64,000 nt of DNA from Pseudomonas sp. MUP55 (GCF_034043515.1 NZ_CP138214.1:186001-250000), one strand, 5' to 3'. Shown: positions 25,653 through 35,115, numbered from the stretch's first letter. Program-made: numbers and translations. Notes: a model not told the origin generated them from the sequence alone.

Positions 25653-27811
25653 CAGTAGTACTGCAGCGACTTGCCCCACTGGCTATCGGCGAAACCGGTC
25701 TTGAGCTGACGGAACCAGCCCTTGCGCACGGCGGGCGTCACGTCTTCGCCGCCGCAGCTGTTGTAGCCGGCCGGCGCGTAGCAATTGATCGCACGGAACA
25801 GTGCGTAAGCCTTGTCGGTTTTCGCGGCCTTGGGGTTGGCGATCACCTGCTTGTAACCCTCCAGGCGCGAGAAGGTTTCACCTTTGAACTCCGAAGCGGT
25901 GCCGCCAAGGCTGCCGGTGGCGCGGGCTTGCTCCAGCGGCATGCCGTCCAGGCCATTGCGCAGGATGAATTCACCCAGGCAGTTGAGGGCTTGCGGGTTT
26001 TTCGCCTCGCTCTGCAAGGCGGCAGCGGTTTGCGCGATGCTGGGGCAGGCGTAGCCGGATTCGGCTTTATCACCGTTCCACTGGAACAGCGTCAGGCTTT
26101 GCCCGCTGCTGTAGGTGTAACCCAGGCTGGTGCCAAGTTTGTCTTCAGACAGCGAGGCTTGCTTGAGATCGTCGGCGAACGTGGCGAACTGGCCGTGCAG
26201 CAGGTCCTTGTAGAGCAGCACGAATTGCGCGGTCTGGCGTTCAGCCGGGTCGCTGGCCTTGGCGATCTGCTGGCGCAGCAGGTCGGGCCCGGCGACGTTG
26301 CGCAGCAGGATGTAGCGCACCTGCCTGGCACTGATCGGCGAGTCGGCGGCGAACACCTTGGCCAGCTGGCCGCTGCGCTCGTAGTTCATCGCCAGCGCCA
26401 GCTCCAGTTGGTCGCGTTGCAACGGTTGCTTGGCCAGCGGCAGCAGTTGCAGCCACAGCGCTTCGGCGCCTTTCCAGTCTTGCTTGGCTTCCATGGCCAG
26501 GGCGCGCATCGTCTGCTGGCTGAAGGCAAAGTAATCCAGGTTCGACGGCACGTCCGCCGGCAGGTGCTTGAGCGCCGCGTCGGGTTTATGCTCCACGTAC
26601 AGCGCATACGCCGCTTGCAGGTAGTCGAACAGGGCCGGCTCGTTGGCAAAGGTGCTCTTTTGTTTATCGAGGTCTTCGCGGCTCAACAGCGGCGGGGTGT
26701 GAGCGCGCATGGCCATCAGGTCGTTGACCAGTTGCAGCATCGGGCTGTTCGCCGCCGGGTTGCGGGCCATCAGCAATTTGAGGTCGGCTTCTTCCACCAA
26801 CGCGTCCAGGCTGACATTGCGCTGGGCCTCGGTGGCCTCGGTGAACTGCCAGGTGAAGTCTTCGGCGAGTTTGGTCTGGTCGTTCGCCAGCCAATGCACG
26901 CGGCGCAGCAGGCCACGGGCGGACGCCACGTAAGCGCCTTGTGGGTAAGTTTTCAGGTAACCGAGAAAGCCTTCTTCGGCGTCGCTCAACGCGGACTTAT
27001 CCACCTGCTCGCGCTGGGGCATGCCGTATTCGTCGAACGCTTCGGCCTGGGCTTGGTTCAGTGAGGTGCGCGCGGTCATGTACAGCGCAGTTTCCTTCAG
27101 CCAGGGCACATCGCTGGTGGAGGCGGCGGCGAAACCGCGTTCGGCGTTACCGAAGCGACCGCCGTAGAAATCAGCGGCGGCCTGCAGATACGTGCGAAAC
27201 AGCTGGGCATTGGCCGACGGGGTCAACTGCGCGTCCACCACCTGCGCGTCGCCGTCACAGGTGGTCAGCAGCTGTAAACGGGCTCTGACCAGCACGTCGC
27301 GCTCGGCGGGCGGCATGTCGGCTTTGATCACCTGGCTGATAAACGCTGTGGCGCTGTCGTCATCATTGCTGCGGCAGCGGCTGCCTTCGCCACTGAGGAA
27401 AGCCTGGCCTGCGGTGGTGTAGTCCTCACGCTTGATGCCCAGCGGCTGAAGCAGGGTGTCGAGTTCGGCGGTACGGGAATCGTCGGCTTGGTTATCCGGT
27501 TCATCCTCGCCGGCCGGAATCGGCACCAGGCGGTACACCGGGAACGGCACCGGGCCGAAACCCTGGGCCAGGTCGTCTTCGCCCAAGGCATTGGGCGCCA
27601 GTGGCGCGGTTTTCTTGTCGGCCAGCAACAGGCGCAGGTTGACCCGGCTGTCGTTGCCTGGGCTGAGGAAGGGCTGGTTGCTGCAGGGTTCGAGACTGTC
27701 ACGCGACACCCGCCAATCGGGGTAGCACGAGTCGTCGGAACTGGCCTGGGCTGCCAGGGGAATACCGGCCAGCAGGGCCAGAGCCAGAGGTGACAGCAAA
27801 CCGATGCGCAT
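25649..27811 (-). CDS. Periplasmic alpha-solenoid (TPR-like) protein of unknown function
   Basis: 720 aa with a signal peptide (MRIGLLSPLALALLAGIPLAAQA). Mature protein is mostly amphipathic helices, consistent with TPR-like repeats: YLQAAADFYGGRFGNAERGF, YLKTYPQGAYVASARGLLRR and MNYERSGQLAKVFAADSPIS are typical. Several cysteines are present near both ends (SCYPDW, PCSNQ, NCYAPAGYNSCGG), suggesting disulfides in the periplasm. Similar Pseudomonas proteins are, from memory, sometimes labelled YfiO-like assembly lipoproteins, but there is no lipobox and the length is about three times that of BamD. Coupled to the DUF3142 gene by a 4-nt overlap. Confidence 0.7.
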   Translation of the reverse strand: MRIGLLSPLALALLAGIPLAAQASSDDSCYPDWRVSRDSLEPCSNQPFLSPGNDSRVNLRLLLADKKTAPLAPNALGEDDLAQGFGPVPFPVYRLVPIPAGEDEPDNQADDSRTAELDTLLQPLGIKREDYTTAGQAFLSGEGSRCRSNDDDSATAFISQVIKADMPPAERDVLVRARLQLLTTCDGDAQVVDAQLTPSANAQLFRTYLQAAADFYGGRFGNAERGFAAASTSDVPWLKETALYMTARTSLNQAQAEAFDEYGMPQREQVDKSALSDAEEGFLGYLKTYPQGAYVASARGLLRRVHWLANDQTKLAEDFTWQFTEATEAQRNVSLDALVEEADLKLLMARNPAANSPMLQLVNDLMAMRAHTPPLLSREDLDKQKSTFANEPALFDYLQAAYALYVEHKPDAALKHLPADVPSNLDYFAFSQQTMRALAMEAKQDWKGAEALWLQLLPLAKQPLQRDQLELALAMNYERSGQLAKVFAADSPISARQVRYILLRNVAGPDLLRQQIAKASDPAERQTAQFVLLYKDLLHGQFATFADDLKQASLSEDKLGTSLGYTYSSGQSLTLFQWNGDKAESGYACPSIAQTAAALQSEAKNPQALNCLGEFILRNGLDGMPLEQARATGSLGGTASEFKGETFSRLEGYKQVIANPKAAKTDKAYALFRAINCYAPAGYNSCGGEDVTPAVRKGWFRQLKTGFADSQWGKSLQYYW

Positions 27812-27989
27812 AACGTTTCCTTGATCCTGGGTCCTTGGAGGACGGCAATCATAGCCTGATCCGACAAGCGCTTCGGTGAAGGCCTACGCAAATTGCTGAT
27901 TTGTCCGATTCCAGCAGCCAATCCAGGGCTTTTGGCCTAGAGTGGCGCTGGTGTGCGTAGGCAATCAGAGCAATGCCAGGGGAATTGAG

Positions 27990-29570
27990 GTGCGTCGGTC
28001 TGTGGTAGAGCAAAACGAAAATATCCGGGCCGTGCCTGCTTTGAATCGCCTGACCTGGGACGGTGCGGGTTGGCTCAGCCGCCTTTGGTGGGTGCCGATC
28101 CTGGCACTGGCTGTTGCCCTGCGGTTTTACCACCTGACCTCGGCGGCCATCTGGGGTGACGAAGGCTCAAGCCTGTTGCTCAGCGAATATGCGGCGACTG
28201 ACCTGTGGTTTCACGCCGCCCACGATGTGCACCCGCCGCTGTATTTTCTGCTGCTGCGCGGCTGGATCGAGGTGTTTGGCGACAGCATCGGGTCGATCAG
28301 AAGCATGAGCGCGATCCCCGGTGCCGTTGTGGTGGGCCTGGGTATCTGGCTGACGCAGCAACTGTCTACCCGTCGCGCCGCAGTGCTGGCCGGCCTCCTG
28401 CTGGCGCTGCTGCCCACCGCGGTGCGCTACAGCCAGGAAGTGCGCATGTATTCGCTGCTCGGCGTCTGGCTGCTGGGCGCTACGCTGGCGCTGGTGTACT
28501 GGATGCGCCAGCCCGAACGCACGCGTTATCTGGCCGCTTATGTGGTGCTGATGAGCGCAGGTTTCTACACCCATTACTTCACCGCGCTGTGCGTGCTGGT
28601 GCATTGGGCGTACCTGGGGTTGCAGCCGCCTGGCCAACGTTTGATTACGCGTAAGGTATGGTGGCTGGCCAACGTCACGATTGTGCTGTTGTACCTGCCC
28701 TGGCTACCCAACCTTTTGAACCTGGTGCAGCACGTCGACCAGCTCAAGGTGGGCGGCGACATTGGCTGGGAAGAGCCGGTCAATCTGCTGTCCCTGCCGT
28801 CGATGATCTGGCAGTTCCTGTTGCAGGATGAAGCGGTTGAAGTCTGGCCGCCGCTGTTCTGGCTCTTTCCGCTGCTGTTGGTTGCGGTGGTTGTGATGAC
28901 GGCCTGGCACTTTCGGCCGGCGCGCCTGCTGGCGCTGTTTTTCCTGTTGCCGCTGCTGCTGGTGTATGGGGTTTCGTTTATATCGCCGGTGTTTATCGAG
29001 CGTTATCTCACGGTGTACGCCTTGGGCTTGCCGATCCTCATCGCGCTTGCCATCGACCGCCTGCCGTCACGCCTGGCATGGCTGGGTGCGGCACTGTTTG
29101 TGCTGGTTGCCGGCGTGGAGTTGCTGGGGTTGAAGAATACGTTCACGGTGGATGAACAGGACCAGTTCAACGTGCCGGTGGAGTTCATCAATCGCAATTA
29201 CCAGGAAGACGATCGCATCGTGCTCAGCGACATGCTGTGGTACCTGAGCTACGTGTATTACGACCAGACCGATGCGCAGTTGCAGCTGTTCACACCGCCC
29301 AAGCCCGACGGAACCTCGACCCGGCCGAATGCCTATGGTTTCGGCACCCTGGTGGACCAGGACGGCGGGCGCATCTACCTTGATCATTTGTCGGCACTGC
29401 CCGCCGACACGCGCCGGGTGTGGCTGGTGAGCAGCAACGAAGCGCCCGATGAATTCGCGCCGCTGCCAGACGGCTGGCGCGAACTCAGCCGCCAGGAGGG
29501 CGGCGGGGCGAGGGCAAGGTTGTTCGTGCTGTGCAACGCACCCGCGCCGCAACCTGAAGGCTGCCGCTAG
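27990..29570 (+). CDS. GT39-like membrane glycosyltransferase (ArnT/PMT superfamily)
   Basis: Polytopic inner-membrane transferase that uses a lipid-linked sugar donor. 526 aa from GTG 27990, chosen because AGGGGA lies at proper distance; the frame extends 48 nt upstream without a better start. Early motif YHLTSAAIWGDEGSS has the GT-C acidic residues after the first helix, followed by HDVHPPLYFLLLRGW, the second conserved loop. Around ten hydrophobic segments fill residues ~35-370, and a soluble periplasmic domain forms the rest. Divergent from the solenoid/DUF3142 pair, so the three may act in a common envelope process, but substrate is not readable. Confidence 0.82.
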   Translation: MRRSVVEQNENIRAVPALNRLTWDGAGWLSRLWWVPILALAVALRFYHLTSAAIWGDEGSSLLLSEYAATDLWFHAAHDVHPPLYFLLLRGWIEVFGDSIGSIRSMSAIPGAVVVGLGIWLTQQLSTRRAAVLAGLLLALLPTAVRYSQEVRMYSLLGVWLLGATLALVYWMRQPERTRYLAAYVVLMSAGFYTHYFTALCVLVHWAYLGLQPPGQRLITRKVWWLANVTIVLLYLPWLPNLLNLVQHVDQLKVGGDIGWEEPVNLLSLPSMIWQFLLQDEAVEVWPPLFWLFPLLLVAVVVMTAWHFRPARLLALFFLLPLLLVYGVSFISPVFIERYLTVYALGLPILIALAIDRLPSRLAWLGAALFVLVAGVELLGLKNTFTVDEQDQFNVPVEFINRNYQEDDRIVLSDMLWYLSYVYYDQTDAQLQLFTPPKPDGTSTRPNAYGFGTLVDQDGGRIYLDHLSALPADTRRVWLVSSNEAPDEFAPLPDGWRELSRQEGGGARARLFVLCNAPAPQPEGCR

Positions 29571-29602
29571 ACTTTCCCCAACCTGCTTATGAGGAGTCCA
29601 CC

Positions 29603-29848
29603 ATGGAATCGCCTGTACACAGCCTGCCAGCCTTGTTCAAACAGCTGGGCCTGCCGGATGACCCGGTCAGTATCGAGCAATTTGTGGCGGTTCATTCACC
29701 GCTCAAGCCCGAGTTGAAACTGGCGGATGCGTTTTTCTGGAGCGACAGCCAGAAGGCGTTTTTGCGCGAGGAAATTCTGGAGGATGCGGATTGGGCGGTG
29801 GTGGTGGATGAGTTGAATGTGATGTTGCGAGGCGGGCGAGGGGGTTAA
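29603..29848 (+). CDS. DUF2789-family small protein
   Basis: 81-aa soluble protein preceded by a strong GAGGAG Shine-Dalgarno. Sequence pattern (HSLPALFKQLGLPDDPVSIE ... PLKPELKLADAFFWSDSQKA ... FLREEILEDADWAVVVDELN) is the one I associate with DUF2789, a small pseudomonad family without known function. It starts 32 bp after the glycosyltransferase gene, so may share its transcript; a REPIN follows. Confidence 0.8.
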   Translation: MESPVHSLPALFKQLGLPDDPVSIEQFVAVHSPLKPELKLADAFFWSDSQKAFLREEILEDADWAVVVDELNVMLRGGRGG

Positions 29849-29868
29849 AAGATGACCGTCCCCCGCTA

Positions 29869-29958
29869 TGTGGGAGGGGGCTTGCCCCCGATAGCGGTGG
29901 GTCAGTCAGCAGGTTATCGACTGTTTCACCGCAATCGGGGGCAAGCCCCCTCCCACAT
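29869..29958. repeat. REPIN, GTGGGAGGGGGCTTGC type
   Basis: Inverted REP cores (TGTGGGAGGGGGCTTGCCCC and complement) about 50 bp apart, with GATAGCGGTG and ACCGCAATC inner arms as in the 18866 copy. Confidence 0.9.
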
Positions 29959-30027
29959 TTTTGACCGTTCCATTCATCCGCGAAAGTGTTTCAAAACTTG
30001 ACGATCCTACCGTCATCCACCATATTG

Positions 30028-30058
30028 ATAGTTAGCAAACTAACTGTATGCGAACTAT
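30028..30058 (+). promoter_or_regulatory. Putative MarR operator
   Basis: ATAGTTAGC (30028-30036) and GCGAACTAT (30050-30058) form an inverted repeat with one mismatch. Inside it GTTAGCAAACTAAC (30031-30044) is a perfect stem of 5+5. It lies directly before the MarR start, a usual location for autoregulation and control of the efflux operon. Confidence 0.6.
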
Positions 30059-30061
30059 CCT

Positions 30062-30508
30062 GTGTCTCATTCCCTCGAACAACTCCAGATGAACCTCAGC
30101 AGCAGCATGGTGGTGGGCGCCCGTAACTGGCGCAAAATCTGCCAGGCCACGCTGGTGAGCTATGGCATCTCCGAAGCCTGCGCCGTGCCGCTGTTGATGA
30201 TCGGCCGTCTGGGCGACGGCGTGCACCAGGTCAAGGTGGCCCAGGCGTCCGGCATGGAGAGCCCATCGCTGGTGCGCTTGCTCGACCGGCTGTGCAATGA
30301 CGGCTATGTGTGCCGCACCGAAGACCTCCAAGACCGTCGCGCCAAGGCCCTGAGCCTCACCGAGCGCGGCCGTGAGCTGGTGCAGGCGGTGGAAACGCAA
30401 CTGGTGCGCCTGCGCAAGGAAGTCCTGGTGGATATCGCCGCCACGGACCTGGAAGCCGCACTGCGCGTGCTGCGGGCCTTCGAAGCGGCCGAGGCGGTTG
30501 CGCCTTGA
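30062..30508 (+). CDS. MarR-family transcriptional regulator of the downstream efflux operon
   Basis: 148-aa winged-helix regulator: QVKVAQASGMESPSLVRLLD is the recognition helix region, followed by the wing TEDLQDRRAKALSLTERGRE with the family's DRR motif. GTG start at 30062; an ATG at 30089 would remove the first helix. The last codon overlaps the next gene (TTGA), making it the first gene of a five-gene operon for efflux; it should repress the operon until an aromatic or other small ligand binds. A palindrome lies directly upstream. Confidence 0.88.
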   Translation: MSHSLEQLQMNLSSSMVVGARNWRKICQATLVSYGISEACAVPLLMIGRLGDGVHQVKVAQASGMESPSLVRLLDRLCNDGYVCRTEDLQDRRAKALSLTERGRELVQAVETQLVRLRKEVLVDIAATDLEAALRVLRAFEAAEAVAP

Positions 30509-32583
30509 ACGGATTCTTCACTGGCTTTCCGCCCGCTCGCGACTGGTTCTACGGGGTGCGCACGTTCGCCGCCTCGATGATCGCGCTGTACATCGCCATG
30601 CTTATGCAAATGCCGCGTCCCTATTGGGCGATGGCCACGGTGTATATCGTCTCCAGCCCCTTTGTCGGCCCCACCAGTTCCAAAGCGTTGTACCGCGCCA
30701 TCGGCACTTTGATGGGCGCGGCGGCGGCGGTGTTCTTTGTGCCGATGTTCGTGCAGTCGCCCTACATCCTGGTGGTGGTGATCGCGCTATGGACGGGCAC
30801 CTTGCTGTTCCTCTCCCTGCACCTGCGCACCGCCAATAACTACGCGCTGATGCTGGCCGGCTACACCTTGCCGCTGATCGCCCTGCCGGTGGTGGATAAC
30901 CCGCTGGCGGTGTGGGATGTGGCGGAGGCGCGTACCGAAGAAATCTTCCTCGGCATCGCCGTGGCTGCCGTGGTGGGCGCGATGTTCTGGCCGCGTCGCC
31001 TGATGCCGGTGTTCGATGGCTCGGTGGCCAAGTGGTTTAGCGACGCCCAGGTCTACAGCCAGCGCTTTCTCACCCGTGATGTGGACCCGGAAGCCGTCAG
31101 CAGCCTGCGCGGCGGCATGGTCGCCACCTTCAATACCCTCGAATTGATGATCGGCCAGTTGCCCCACGAAGGCGCGCGGCCGCAGACAGTGCGCAACACC
31201 AAGGAACTGCGCGGGCGCATGATTCACCTGTTGCCGGTGATCGATGCTCTGGACGACGCGGTGTACGCCATCGAACACCGCGCCCCGGAGTTTCTCGATC
31301 AGCTCACACCGCTGCTCAAAGAAGCCAACGCCTGGCTCGACAGCACCACCCAGGCCGCTCCCCTTGAACGCTGGCGCGAGCTGCGCGACAAGATCGACGC
31401 CGCGCAACCCCAGGGCGACGCGCTGGACGACCGCCACACGCTGCTGTTCTCCAACGCCCTGTACCGCCTCGGCGAATGGGTCGATCTGTGGCAAGACTGC
31501 CGCAGCCTGCAAGCCGCCATCGGGTGCGAAAGCCAGGACACCTGGCGCGCCGTTTACCGCCACTGGCGCCTGGGCCGGCTCACGCCCTTCCTCGACCGTG
31601 GCCTGATGTTCTACTCGGCATTTTCCACCGTCACCGCGATCATCGTCGCCTCGGTGCTGTGGATCCTGCTGGGCTGGACCGACGGCGGCAGCGCGGTGAT
31701 CCTGGCCGCCGTCGCGTGCAGCTTTTTCGCCTCGATGGACGACCCCGCGCCGCAGATCTACCGGTTCTTTTTCTGGACCGCCATGTCGGTGCTGCTGGCC
31801 AGCCTGTACCTGTTCCTGGTGCTGCCCAACCTGCACGATTTCCCCATGCTGGTGCTGGCGTTCGCCGTGCCGTTCATCTGCATCGGCACCCTCACCGTGC
31901 AGCCACGGTTTTACCTGGGCATGCTGCTGACGCTGGTCAACACCTCCTCGTTCATCAGCATCCAGGGCGCCTATGACGCCGATTTTCTCAACTTCGCCAA
32001 CGTCAACCTGGCCGGCCCGGTAGGCCTGCTGTTCGCCTTTATCTGGACCCTGATCGCACGGCCCTTCGGTGCGGAACTGGCGGCCAAGCGCCTGACCCGT
32101 TTCAGCTGGCGCGACATCGTCAGCCTTACCGAACCTGCGACCCTGGCCGAACACCGACACATGGCCGCGCAAATGCTCGACCGCCTGATGCAGCACCTGC
32201 CGCGCCTGGCCCTCACCGGGCAGGACACCGGCACCGCCCTGCGCGACCTGCGCGTGGCGCTGAACCTGCTCGATCTGCTCGCCTACTCACCACGCATCCT
32301 CGGCGTGCCCCGCGTGCTGCTCAACCAGGTGGTCGAAGGCGTGGGCGGTTATTTCAAAGCCTGCCTCAAGGCCGGTGAACGCTTGCCGGCGCCCAGCGGT
32401 CTGCTGATGACCCTGGACCGCACGCGCCGCGCCCTCAACGGCCAAGGCCTGCAAGACGCCGATGACACACGCCTGCACCTGCTGCATGCACTGGCCGGCC
32501 TGCGCCTGGCGCTGCTGCCTGGGGTGGAATTCATTGGCGGTACAGAGATGCAAGCGCCGTTACCGGATGGAGCGCCTTTATGA
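30505..32583 (+). CDS. FUSC-family (AaeB-like) inner-membrane efflux protein
   Basis: 692-aa inner-membrane component of an aromatic-acid efflux pump. The FUSC architecture is plain: two membrane blocks of about five or six helices each (residues ~15-165, e.g. RPYWAMATVYIVSSPFVGPT, and ~360-530, e.g. FYSAFSTVTAIIVASVLWIL), each followed by a cytoplasmic helical domain. The TTG start overlaps the MarR stop by 4 nt; the short N-terminus (MNGFFTGFPPARDWFYGVRT) agrees with related proteins. Overlaps the AaeX-like gene by 4 nt (ATGA). Confidence 0.9.
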   Translation: MNGFFTGFPPARDWFYGVRTFAASMIALYIAMLMQMPRPYWAMATVYIVSSPFVGPTSSKALYRAIGTLMGAAAAVFFVPMFVQSPYILVVVIALWTGTLLFLSLHLRTANNYALMLAGYTLPLIALPVVDNPLAVWDVAEARTEEIFLGIAVAAVVGAMFWPRRLMPVFDGSVAKWFSDAQVYSQRFLTRDVDPEAVSSLRGGMVATFNTLELMIGQLPHEGARPQTVRNTKELRGRMIHLLPVIDALDDAVYAIEHRAPEFLDQLTPLLKEANAWLDSTTQAAPLERWRELRDKIDAAQPQGDALDDRHTLLFSNALYRLGEWVDLWQDCRSLQAAIGCESQDTWRAVYRHWRLGRLTPFLDRGLMFYSAFSTVTAIIVASVLWILLGWTDGGSAVILAAVACSFFASMDDPAPQIYRFFFWTAMSVLLASLYLFLVLPNLHDFPMLVLAFAVPFICIGTLTVQPRFYLGMLLTLVNTSSFISIQGAYDADFLNFANVNLAGPVGLLFAFIWTLIARPFGAELAAKRLTRFSWRDIVSLTEPATLAEHRHMAAQMLDRLMQHLPRLALTGQDTGTALRDLRVALNLLDLLAYSPRILGVPRVLLNQVVEGVGGYFKACLKAGERLPAPSGLLMTLDRTRRALNGQGLQDADDTRLHLLHALAGLRLALLPGVEFIGGTEMQAPLPDGAPL

Positions 32584-32789
32584 TCGGTGACCTGGATATC
32601 AGCGGTGTCTTCCTGCCCACGCTGCTGGTGCTGATGGGCATTACGTATGTGTTGTTTCTGGTGGTGCACGGGTTGTTGACGCGCATGCACTTCTATCGCC
32701 TGGTCTGGCACCGGGCATTGTTCAATGTGGGGCTCTACGCGCTGTTGCTGGGCGCGGTGGACTCACTCAGTCGATACCTGATGACATGA
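32580..32789 (+). CDS. DUF1656 (AaeX-like) small membrane protein
   Basis: 69 aa with two membrane helices (FLPTLLVLMGITYVLFLVVH and LFNVGLYALLLGAVDSLSRY), the DUF1656 layout. Genes of this family occur between the FUSC and HlyD genes of AaeXAB-type pumps; the role is not established. Overlaps its neighbours on both sides by 4 nt. Confidence 0.88.
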   Translation: MIGDLDISGVFLPTLLVLMGITYVLFLVVHGLLTRMHFYRLVWHRALFNVGLYALLLGAVDSLSRYLMT

Positions 32790-33676
32790 AAAAACCTTTT
32801 TTGACCATCGGCCGTGTAGTCCTGACGTTGCTGATCGTGAGTTTCGCGGTCGTCGTTGTGTGGCGCATGGTCATGTACTACATGTTCGCCCCCTGGACCC
32901 GCGACGGGCACATCCGCGCCGACATCGTGCAGATCGCCCCGGACGTGTCCGGGCTGATCCAGCGGGTGGACGTGCGCGACAACCAGTTGGTGACCAAGGG
33001 CCAGGTGCTGTTCGCCGTCGACCAGGACCGCTTCAAGCTGGCCCTGCGTCAGGCCCAGGCCGCCGTGGCCGATCGCCAGGAAACCCTGGCCCAGGCCCAG
33101 CGTGAGTACAAGCGTAACCGTGGCCTGGGCAACCTGGTGCCCAGCGAGCAACTGGAAGAAAGCCAGTCCCGCGTGGCCCGTGCCCAGTCAGCCCTGGCCG
33201 AGGCGCAAGTGACAGTGGACTCGGCGCAGCTCAACCTCGACCGCTCAGTGATCCGCAGCCCGGTGGACGGCTACGTCAACGACCGCGCGCCGCGCACCCA
33301 GGAATTCGTCACCGCCGGGCGCCCGGTGCTGTCGGTGGTGGACAGCAATTCCTTCCATATCGACGGCTACTTCGAAGAAACCAAGCTCGACGGCATCCGC
33401 GTCGGCATGGGCGTGGACATCCGCGTGATCGGCGACAACGCCCGTCTGCATGGGCATGTGCAAAGCATCGTCGCCGGTATCGAAGACCGCGACCGCAGCA
33501 GCGGCTCCAACCTGCTGCCCAACGTCAACCCGGCGTTCAGCTGGGTGCGCCTGGCCCAGCGGATTCCCGTGCGTATCGCCTTTGACGATGTGCCGGCGGA
33601 CTTTCGCATGATCGCCGGGCGGACGGCGACGGTGTCGATCATCGACGACAAGGCCAATGACGGAGCCCAGCCATGA
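32786..33676 (+). CDS. AaeA-like HlyD-family efflux adaptor
   Basis: 296-aa periplasmic adaptor with one N-terminal membrane helix (VVLTLLIVSFAVVVVWRMVM), then APWTRDGHIRADIVQIAPDV, the conserved AaeA-type start of the lipoyl domain, a short coiled coil (~80-155), the second lipoyl half (DRSVIRSPVDGYVNDRAPRT), and a beta domain (YFEETKLDGIRVGMGVDIRV). 4-nt overlaps at both ends place it inside the efflux operon between the DUF1656 gene and the outer-membrane channel. Confidence 0.92.
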   Translation: MKKPFLTIGRVVLTLLIVSFAVVVVWRMVMYYMFAPWTRDGHIRADIVQIAPDVSGLIQRVDVRDNQLVTKGQVLFAVDQDRFKLALRQAQAAVADRQETLAQAQREYKRNRGLGNLVPSEQLEESQSRVARAQSALAEAQVTVDSAQLNLDRSVIRSPVDGYVNDRAPRTQEFVTAGRPVLSVVDSNSFHIDGYFEETKLDGIRVGMGVDIRVIGDNARLHGHVQSIVAGIEDRDRSSGSNLLPNVNPAFSWVRLAQRIPVRIAFDDVPADFRMIAGRTATVSIIDDKANDGAQP

Positions 33677-35115
33677 AGCAACTGCTGGCCACCGCTGCGC
33701 TGGGGGTATTGCTGTCGGCCTGCCAGGCGGTAGGCCCGGACTACTCGCTGCCCGACACGGCGGCCGTGAACCGGGGCGACCTGCAAGGCGCCATCGCGGG
33801 GCAGGGTAATAATGTAGTGTCGGCGCCCGTGCCGACAGACTGGTGGAAGCTCTACAACGACCCGCGCCTGGATGAGCTGGTGCGTCAGGCCATGGCCTCC
33901 AACACCGACCTGCGCGTGGCCGCCGCCAACCTGCAACGTGCGCGCTACCAGACCCAGCAGGCCGAATCCGCAGGCGGCTGGAGCGCCGGCGCCAAGGCCG
34001 AAGCGCAGCGCCTGCAGGAGTCCGGCGAGGCCTTCTTGCTGGCCGACAAAGTGCCGGTGGGCAATATCGGCAGCGTGGGCATCACCACCTCGTACCAATT
34101 CGACCTGTTCGGCACTTTGCAGCGCGGCATCGAAAGCGCCCAGGCCAGCGCCGATGCGGCCCAGGCGGCCGCCGACATCGCGCGCATTACCCTGGTGGCC
34201 GATGTGGTGCGCTCCTACACCCAGGTCTGCGCGGCCAACGAAGAGCTGGCAATCGCCAACGAATCTCTCGACCTGCAAGCCCAAAGCACCAAGCTTACCC
34301 AGCGCCTGCGCGACGCCGGGCGTGGCGATGAAACCCAGGTGACGCGCTCGCAAACCCAGTACAAATCCCTGCGCGCCGACATGCCGCGCTACGAAGCGGC
34401 GCGCCAGGCGGGGCTGTTCCGTTTGTCGATGCTGCTGGCCAAACCGCTTGATCAACTGCCGGCCGGTACCGGCAGTTGCGCCGAGCTGCCGCACATCGCT
34501 CAACTGTTGCCGGTGGGCGACGGAGCGGCGCTGCTCAAGCGCCGCCCGGATGTGCGCCAGGCCGAACGCCAACTGGCCGCTGCCACCGCGCGCATCGGCG
34601 TGGCCACCGGCGCCTTGTATCCGGACATCGCCATCGGCGCCACGGTGGGCACGGTGGGCCTGCTCGACAACCTCGGCCAGCCGGCGACCAATCGCTGGGG
34701 CTTTGGCCCGATGATCAGCTGGACGGTGCCGACCAACGGCGCCCGCGCGCGCATCCATGAAGCCGAAGCCGCCACCCAGGGCGCTCTGGCGCATTTCGAC
34801 GGGGTGGTGCTCAACGCCATCCGCGAAACCCAAACGGGCCTCGCGCAGTACACCGCCATGTTGCAGCGCCGTGAGGCGCTGGCCGACGCCGAACGTTCGG
34901 CGCATGAAGCGGCGGACCAGACCCACCGCTTCTTCCAGGCCGGGCGCGAGTCGTTCCTCGCCGACCTGCAAGCCACCCGCACCTACACCGCCATGCGTGC
35001 GCAATTGGCGCAGGCCAACACCCAGGTTGCGATGAGCCAGATCGATCTGTTCCTGGCGTTGGGCGGTGGTTGGGAAAGCGGACGAACGCACGGTGTAAAA
35101 CCCGGCAAACCATGA
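33673..35115 (+). CDS. NodT/OprM-family outer-membrane efflux lipoprotein (second copy in window)
   Basis: 480-aa outer-membrane channel that completes the AaeXAB-like pump. Lipoprotein signal MKQLLATAALGVLLSAC followed by QAVGPDYSLPD. The second half carries LLPVGDGAALLKRRPDVRQA, the NodT-family hinge. Classical E. coli aaeXAB has no such gene and uses TolC, so here the pump carries its own channel. It is clearly divergent from the channel at 21683, so they are not a recent duplication. Confidence 0.92.
   Translation: MKQLLATAALGVLLSACQAVGPDYSLPDTAAVNRGDLQGAIAGQGNNVVSAPVPTDWWKLYNDPRLDELVRQAMASNTDLRVAAANLQRARYQTQQAESAGGWSAGAKAEAQRLQESGEAFLLADKVPVGNIGSVGITTSYQFDLFGTLQRGIESAQASADAAQAAADIARITLVADVVRSYTQVCAANEELAIANESLDLQAQSTKLTQRLRDAGRGDETQVTRSQTQYKSLRADMPRYEAARQAGLFRLSMLLAKPLDQLPAGTGSCAELPHIAQLLPVGDGAALLKRRPDVRQAERQLAAATARIGVATGALYPDIAIGATVGTVGLLDNLGQPATNRWGFGPMISWTVPTNGARARIHEAEAATQGALAHFDGVVLNAIRETQTGLAQYTAMLQRREALADAERSAHEAADQTHRFFQAGRESFLADLQATRTYTAMRAQLAQANTQVAMSQIDLFLALGGGWESGRTHGVKPGKP

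Noticed and set aside
25649..27811. BamD/YfiO outer-membrane assembly lipoprotein
   Set aside because: No lipobox is present and the protein is 720 aa, about three times the length of BamD; only general helical-repeat character is shared.
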